DNA from: Byssochlamys sp. IMV 00236
Lineage: Eukaryota > Ascomycota > Eurotiomycetes > Eurotiales > Thermoascaceae
DNA length: 13,295 nucleotides
Direction: 5' to 3'
NCBI GenBank assembly: GCA_001931875.2
Contig: MSJH02000534.1
Coordinates: forward strand, 1 to 13,295
Shown here: positions 9,123 to 13,295 of the stretch, piece by piece
Layout: each line of letters begins with the position of its first letter
How positions within the stretch are numbered: the first letter of the stretch is position 1
Translations under genes and position numbers: made by a program
Notes under the pieces: generated by a model
What the model saw: only the letters and a program-made list of their open reading frames with translations
Databases searched by the model: none
Told to the model about the DNA's origin: nothing

Positions 9123-10122
9123 TTACATATAGTCGTCCGTGTCGTCGATTAATTTGAAGTCCAGCTTCATCGACGACACGAACTCACTCAAGCTGCACTT
9201 GGTGCAAATTGCACCATGTAGGAGACTGGCGTTTAAGTGAAATGGGAACATAGGTGATACTTGTACACCAGCCTTCCCATCAATAGTTATGCCAGATAGC
9301 AAGTTGCCATCGACGTACACCTGTTTGAAAGTCGATGGCAATTTGCTGGCCATTATCCCGTAGTTGAAGTATTTCTCCGAGGAGGCGCTCATGGCCATAG
9401 CTTGCTCGTACTCCTCCAGCAAGCCACACGACATCTTGATGTACTGATGGTTGCCGCTTACCGAAGGAGCTTGCAAGTGTCTAACCAGAACGCCTCGGAC
9501 TTCATCTTGCATCTTGTTAAAGATGCCGAAACGCACCATAGCCACCAGGCGGAGGCAGATACCATATAAAAGATACTGCTCCTAAGCTTTGAGATTAGCC
9601 AGGAGCATACCACCAAGAGGAAGCAAAGTCTTCCAAGCTGTGACCGTTTCAGATGGCTTATCACTGGTTCGTTGCTTGTAGTTGTAGTAACTACTGATGA
9701 TGTAGTTACATAGTGCGTGAAAGGGGGCCAGGGCAGGGGTCACACATCTTGTTCATTACCGTCTCGTTTTTGTAGGCATGGACCAAATCGCGAAACCTGA
9801 GTTAGAGAATGTCAGTATGAATAAAAGCAATATGTATAAAATACTTACATTATTGTGAATATTTTAAATTGTTTCAATGTATTGGCATCGGATCCAGTGG
9901 CAGACAAGGCCATCTTGGCAGATGTTGTTGCAGGATTAACAGTAGTGTCCTTGAACGCAAGAGTAGGAACAGATTCACCATCGCGTGCTTCGTTAGGGTT
10001 GAAGCATGGAAGCTTCTTGTCATCATTTGGGCAAGCTTATTCGCTTTGTTTTGATGGGAATTGACCGATTGTTTGACTTCTTCAGGATCCACACATATGA
10101 CAGTTGGCGACACATAATTGAC
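9123..10122 (-). pseudogene. Disrupted gene of unrecognised family, one intron, one TAG, two frameshifts
   Basis: I do not recognise the family. Coding-like minus-strand segments follow each other in order. They are VDPEEVKQSVNSHQNKANKL (from about 10101), then in another frame KKLPCFNPNEARDGESVPTL down to KQFKIF, then a good GT-AG intron (9848-9797, 52 bp, branch TACTGAC) joining in phase to MFRDLVHAYKNETVMNK. A second net frameshift between about 9753 and 9706 leads to TPALAPFHALCNYIISSYY and LLPLGGMLLANLKA. An in-frame TAG at 9584-9582 is followed in the same frame by EQYLLYGICLRLVAMVRFGI and on to IDDTDDYM, with a stop at 9123. The first shift lies between about 10037 and 9990. No start codon is secure. 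The last 140 residues (9545-9123) form an open frame that could in principle still be translated. Alternatives are assembly errors, or a decayed mobile-element gene. Confidence 0.6.
9138..9180. repeat. 12-bp perfect inverted repeat at the 3' end of the disrupted gene
   Basis: CGTGTCGTCGAT (9138-9149) and ATCGACGACACG (9169-9180) are exact reverse complements with 19 bases between them. A smaller TGAAG/CTTCA dyad lies inside the loop. The arms fall in the last 15 codons, coding VSSMK-LDFK-LIDDTDD on the minus strand. Confidence 0.65.
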
Positions 10123-10355
10123 TTAAGAAATATAAATATCTTTATTTTATCTTTTAAATATAAAAGACCTTTCTTTATCTTAAGAAACTTCAACCTAAAT
10201 AACAAAAACACTAGAAGTTCGAGCCGCTTCTATTTTCCTTGCACATAAGAATCTTTTCTTAACAATGGTGTCTAATGGGCAGCAGAGTGGGAATGGCCAG
10301 GAACAAAAGTTAATGGCGCCTTTATCCTTCAAAACTTAGAGCACCTTCTTCTGCT
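10123..10355. other. AT-rich spacer between the two disrupted genes
   Basis: Positions 10123-10200 are extremely AT-rich with TATA-like runs on both strands, so they could be the promoter of the minus-strand gene that ends at 9123. A 9-bp direct repeat CTTAAGAAA lies at 10122-10130 and 10179-10187. From 10340 to about 10205 a minus-strand frame stays open for some 45 codons (VLKDKGAINFCSWPFPLC onward) but has no start and no exon link that I can support. Confidence 0.35.
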
Positions 10356-11830
10356 TTACAACGGCCATGTGAATTTTAAAGGGTCTAGATTAAAAGAAAT
10401 ATTAGTCAACGTGGCATTCAGAAAGTACTTTGGTCTTACGTCTCATGGCAAGTTCTTTACACCTGCGTAGCGGATGAGATTCCTGGCAGAATAAAATGGG
10501 GCAAGCCTTGGTACAAATATCATCTTGTACGTCCTCTATATTATCAGCAGAGGTAGCATGGACATTGGCGGCAGTAATATCAGTCGCCTGTGGAGCAGTA
10601 GTTGAAGGGCCAGTTTCAAAAGAAATGCTAAAAAGAGAAAAGAATATGTTAGTTGATAAGGCAGGCATACCAAAGTTAACAAACTTACACAACTGCTTTA
10701 GGCTCCTTGGCAGGTTCAAAAGTGGCCATAAGCTGGGATGCTTCGTGAACAACTTTCAATTCCTACAGATAAAGAACAAAATTAGTATGAAAGGGAACAG
10801 ATTAAATATGAGTATATGTTTACCTTGGTTACACTAGCCGCAATGAAGGCAACAGCATCAATCGTTCGCTTGCTAGAAGAACCAGATGTAGCCAATAGGT
10901 AAGTACTACTGTGGGGGGAGATGGTTTGGCAAGGAACAGCAGCAGTACCTGGAGATGGCTTGGTTCGATTTGAGTGATCAGAGAGTCTTAAGCCTCCCAG
11001 AGAGACAAGCAGAACGAACTGGTCTATCGGGAACCCCCAAGGTATTGAAGACGCTTGCGGTAGGCATACGTGATGGTTGTACAGCAGGTGCTGGGCGGCC
11101 AGATTGTCCTTGTTGCTCATAGCAGTTGATAACCTTTGGTTGGTATCTGCGTTGTACTTCAAAGATGATTTCTCCTGGCTCTCTGCCCAGATGTTGACGA
11201 GAAGAAGTGCTTGCAATTGGCTGTCGTTCACTTTCCGGTACAACATAATCAGGATCGGCTGCGATATGGAGACGACGCTTGAGTGCAGTTCGGTCCAGAG
11301 GGGGTCCAATGTACTTGTTAAACACCGGCCAGCTTTCCTTCTTTAGGTATTTGATCGATGGCACAGGAATTTGGCGAACAAACTCAGTTGGGCGGCTAAG
11401 AGAGGCATGCATAAGCCTATGGTGATATGCATATGGCACTTTGCAACGGAAACCACGCATCAATCTCTTGACAGTTCCTTTTATCTCGTCAACAGTAAGA
11501 TTAGGTGTACCTTCTTCAACATTGCTGCTTGATAGAAGTTAACCATGGAGGATGGAACTTATTTGTAAGAGGGCGACCCTTTTCTGGGCGTGTAGGTTCT
11601 TGGCGGGGGACAGTACGCCTCTCACGGAGAGGTTCACGGAAGGTAGATGTACTAGTCTGCGGACGAGAAGGTCCCGAATGAGGTTGGTTATCATTGTAGC
11701 CACGGCTACTGCTTGCTTGAGGTTGGCGCGGTTCTGTCTTTACCTAAGATGCGCGCTTGGTAGGAGGGGGCGGATTGTTTAAGCGAAGATCGTTCATTGA
11801 TCTATTGTTGTTGTTATTGTCTGATGACAT
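10356..11830 (-). pseudogene. Disrupted Pro/Ser-rich gene of unrecognised family with intact introns
   Basis: Minus-strand gene starting MSSDNNNNNRSMNDLR at 11830, followed by a Pro-rich stretch. Codon 29 is TAG (11746-11744); the same frame then continues as VKTEPRQPQASSSRGYNDNQ to FHPPWLTS. A net frameshift between about 11541 and 11520 leads to SSNVEEGTPNLTVDEIKGTV and a long open stretch with YHHRLMHASLSRPTEF and KYIGPPLDRTALKRRLHIAA. A second shift, probably near 11040-10980, leads to LSDHSNRTKPSPGTAAVP. Three introns look functional: 10823-10763 (61 bp, branch ACTAAT), 10688-10628 (61 bp, branch AACTAAC) and probably 10439-10385 (55 bp, branch GACTAAT). Near the end, CPILFCQESHPLRRC has a C-x4-C-x3-H-x4-C spacing, like a degenerate zinc knuckle. 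Without the last intron the stop would be at 10402. No function is assigned. Confidence 0.6.
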
Positions 11831-12060
11831 TTTGAGAAGATAAGTAAGAAAGGCGACGAGAAGTGAGAAATAGATGTAAAGCAGAGGGTACTAATGCAGA
11901 AGGAAATGATGAAAAATAAAAAGAGGAAGAGTTAAAGAGAAAAAAAAGAGGGCAAAGGAATTGATAATAAGAGTAGATTCGCGTTGTGCCTGATTGGCGG
12001 AATTAATCAGAATAAAAAGGACTAACTAGAACACAACAACATATGATGCACATTGTTTAC
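11831..12060 (-). promoter_or_regulatory. Promoter-like pyrimidine-rich upstream region of the Pro/Ser-rich gene
   Basis: Read on the minus strand, the stretch before the ATG at 11830 is dominated by CT tracts with little coding potential, similar in style to the leader of the membrane-protein gene. No clear TATA box is in the usual position. Confidence 0.3.
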
Positions 12061-12065
12061 ATGAG

Positions 12066-12082
12066 AAAAAAAAAAAAAAAAA
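12066..12082. repeat. A17 homopolymer run
   Basis: Seventeen consecutive A residues lie in gene-free DNA about 240 bp upstream of the Pro/Ser-rich gene. No target-site duplication or adjacent coding sequence suggests a retroposed tail. Confidence 0.85.
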
Positions 12083-13295
12083 TAGAGATACGCCAAAATA
12101 GCCTATTTGCTAAAGTAACACCTGTCTCTTTGACAATTACTTTTCACAGGGCAGCGAAATCAACTAATACCTCTTTTCTTTTTTTGACATAACAGAAGAA
12201 CACTAATTTGCACATCCTTTTTTATTATCCCTCTTTATTATATCAACCAAGACAAATCTTTTCACTTGTTTATTTACTCTTGTTCATTTATTCTGAAAAG
12301 GAAAAAACCTTATTTAATAAAAGAAACAGGTTAACTGTTTCAGAGTAGGAGCATTGTCTTAGTAAATTCCAGATCGTATGGATGTCAATCATATGCAGTC
12401 TTATTCAAGGTTTCACGAAAAGCGCAAGGGATGCATTCGACGCACAGGAACCAAACTGAGATATTTTGATTTTTTTGCTGTGGGTTTCAAACCTTTTGTC
12501 CGTTTAGTGAATAGCGTAAACAAATAAAAATATCCTTGATAAGAGCCTTAGACGCTCTTAAAGTATTAAACAAGACAAAATCAAAGTGGGCTGGAAAAAA
12601 GGAACAAGAGGAATACACTTGATCTAAGCTTGTCTACTTTGATCTGCCTTAATTTTTAAGATCCTCTTCAAAGGGGTGTCAAGCATCTTTACTACCGTCA
12701 CATGTCATAATTTGCTCTCTCTCAAATTGTATTCTAAATAATCTGAAAACAGACGCTATTTCTCTATTTACAAATGGAGCTAATTGATAAACCTACGGGA
12801 TAATGCTTGAGTGCTTATCTACGGATAGATTTGACTGAGTTCTAACGGACAGATCAGCCCATTCATGCATGTTGATAGCATTTACAAATATCACAAAGGC
12901 AGATCATCAACTGAAGCATCAGTAATAACGTCACTCTGTACACGTGCTCCCTTGTCATCACCATAGCAACTCAAACCTATGGATCTTACTTTGGCATTTA
13001 GTCAAGAGAAAAAAACTTGAGCAGCATAAGAAAAAGTCATCAAGCCCTGTCTACGCTGCAACTGTTTCATAGACGTTTCTGAAAAACACTCTGCTTATAT
13101 ATTATAAAAGATACAGTAAAGCTAAGCTATTATTTACTGTCGAACAGCAGAATCTGTTCCACTGCAAGTTACATTCGTTAGTTACTATGGTCACGCCACT
13201 GTTGTTTTTGTATAAGCTATGCACAGCTTTTTTGTTAAGTTATGCATATGAATAAGACACACAATTGACATAAAGTAAAAGTAATATCAGACCAT
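12083..13295. other. Gene-free or weakly coding AT-rich region to the window end
   Basis: No open reading frame here is convincing. Four short inverted repeats stand out: GAAACAG/CTGTTTC (12323-12329 and 12335-12341), TAAGAGC/GCTCTTA (12540-12546 and 12554-12560), ACAGTAAA/TTTACTGT (13113-13120 and 13133-13140) and GAACAG/CTGTTC (13142-13147 and 13154-13159). On the minus strand a set of short frames at 13070-12679 can be chained by plausible introns, described as a hypothesis under findings. No tRNA or rRNA is visible. Confidence 0.5.

Noticed and set aside
9694..9760. Explaining the second shift of the 9.1-10.1 kb gene by a 67-bp intron from GTAATG to CATCAG
   Set aside because: The join is in phase 0 and runs straight into TAG, while the clearly coding-like TPALAPFHALCNYI segment would be lost.
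10122..10187. CTTAAGAAA direct repeats as a target-site duplication
   Set aside because: They flank only 48 bp of AT-rich filler with no element features.
10496..10837. Plus-strand open frames over the 10.4-11.8 kb region
   Set aside because: They are antisense to the minus-strand segments, which have in-phase canonical introns and are the better reading.
11744..11830. Explaining the TAG at codon 29 as an intron acceptor
   Set aside because: CTTAG precedes GTAAAG, but the only upstream GT overlaps the start codon (ATGTCA), so no intron can remove the stop and keep the ATG.
12378..12527. 49-codon plus-strand open frame starting MDVNHMQSYS
   Set aside because: Short, isolated, no recognised family, no nearby promoter or intron signals; such a length is expected by chance.

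Overview
The window looks like nuclear DNA of an early-diverging filamentous fungus, most likely a Mucoromycota species. The intergenic DNA is AT-rich. The genes are cut by many very short introns, mostly 48-61 bp, with CTAAY/CTRAY-type branch sites. Gene density is high, with only 110-450 bp between neighbours. The protein families fit a fungus: a DUF2421/aromatic-acid-exporter-type membrane protein, a Ctf4/Mcl1 replisome hub and a cytosolic glutathione transferase. The assignment is an inference from gene content and intron style; no species marker is visible.

Left part (1-1032): a 57-bp A-run at the extreme edge, then a three-exon plus-strand glutathione S-transferase gene (170-893). Its second intron appears to be a GC-AG intron. 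It converges on the next gene with only 139 bp between stop codons.

Centre-left (1033-5255, minus strand): one eight-exon gene for a roughly 1283-residue polytopic membrane protein (6TM ArAE_2_N-like half, second FUSC-like TM bundle, DUF2421/ArAE_2 C-terminus). All seven introns keep the reading frame. The 453-bp interval 5256-5708 is a divergent promoter shared with the next gene and holds two near-identical ACGCGAC elements.

Centre-right (5709-8951, plus strand): an eight-exon gene for the Ctf4/Mcl1/WDHD1 homologue (about 959 residues), the adaptor that links the CMG helicase to polymerase alpha-primase. The paired CGCG elements upstream would fit S-phase (MBF-type) control. This gene has a tandem NAG acceptor at exon 6 and a second GC-AG intron.

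Right part (9123-11830, minus strand): two adjacent disrupted genes of unrecognised family. Both still carry good spliceosomal introns, but each has one in-frame TAG and two net frameshifts. They look like recently decayed genes, or an element made of such genes; sequencing error is the main alternative. From 11831 to the end there is no confident gene: a pyrimidine-rich promoter-like stretch, an A17 run, several short inverted repeats, and a weak hint of minus-strand coding around 12,680-13,070.

The three intact genes do not form a pathway. They are ordinary closely packed housekeeping and accessory genes. The least explained part of the window is the disrupted pair at 9.1-11.8 kb. I saw no CRISPR array, rRNA, tRNA or recognisable transposase or reverse transcriptase.
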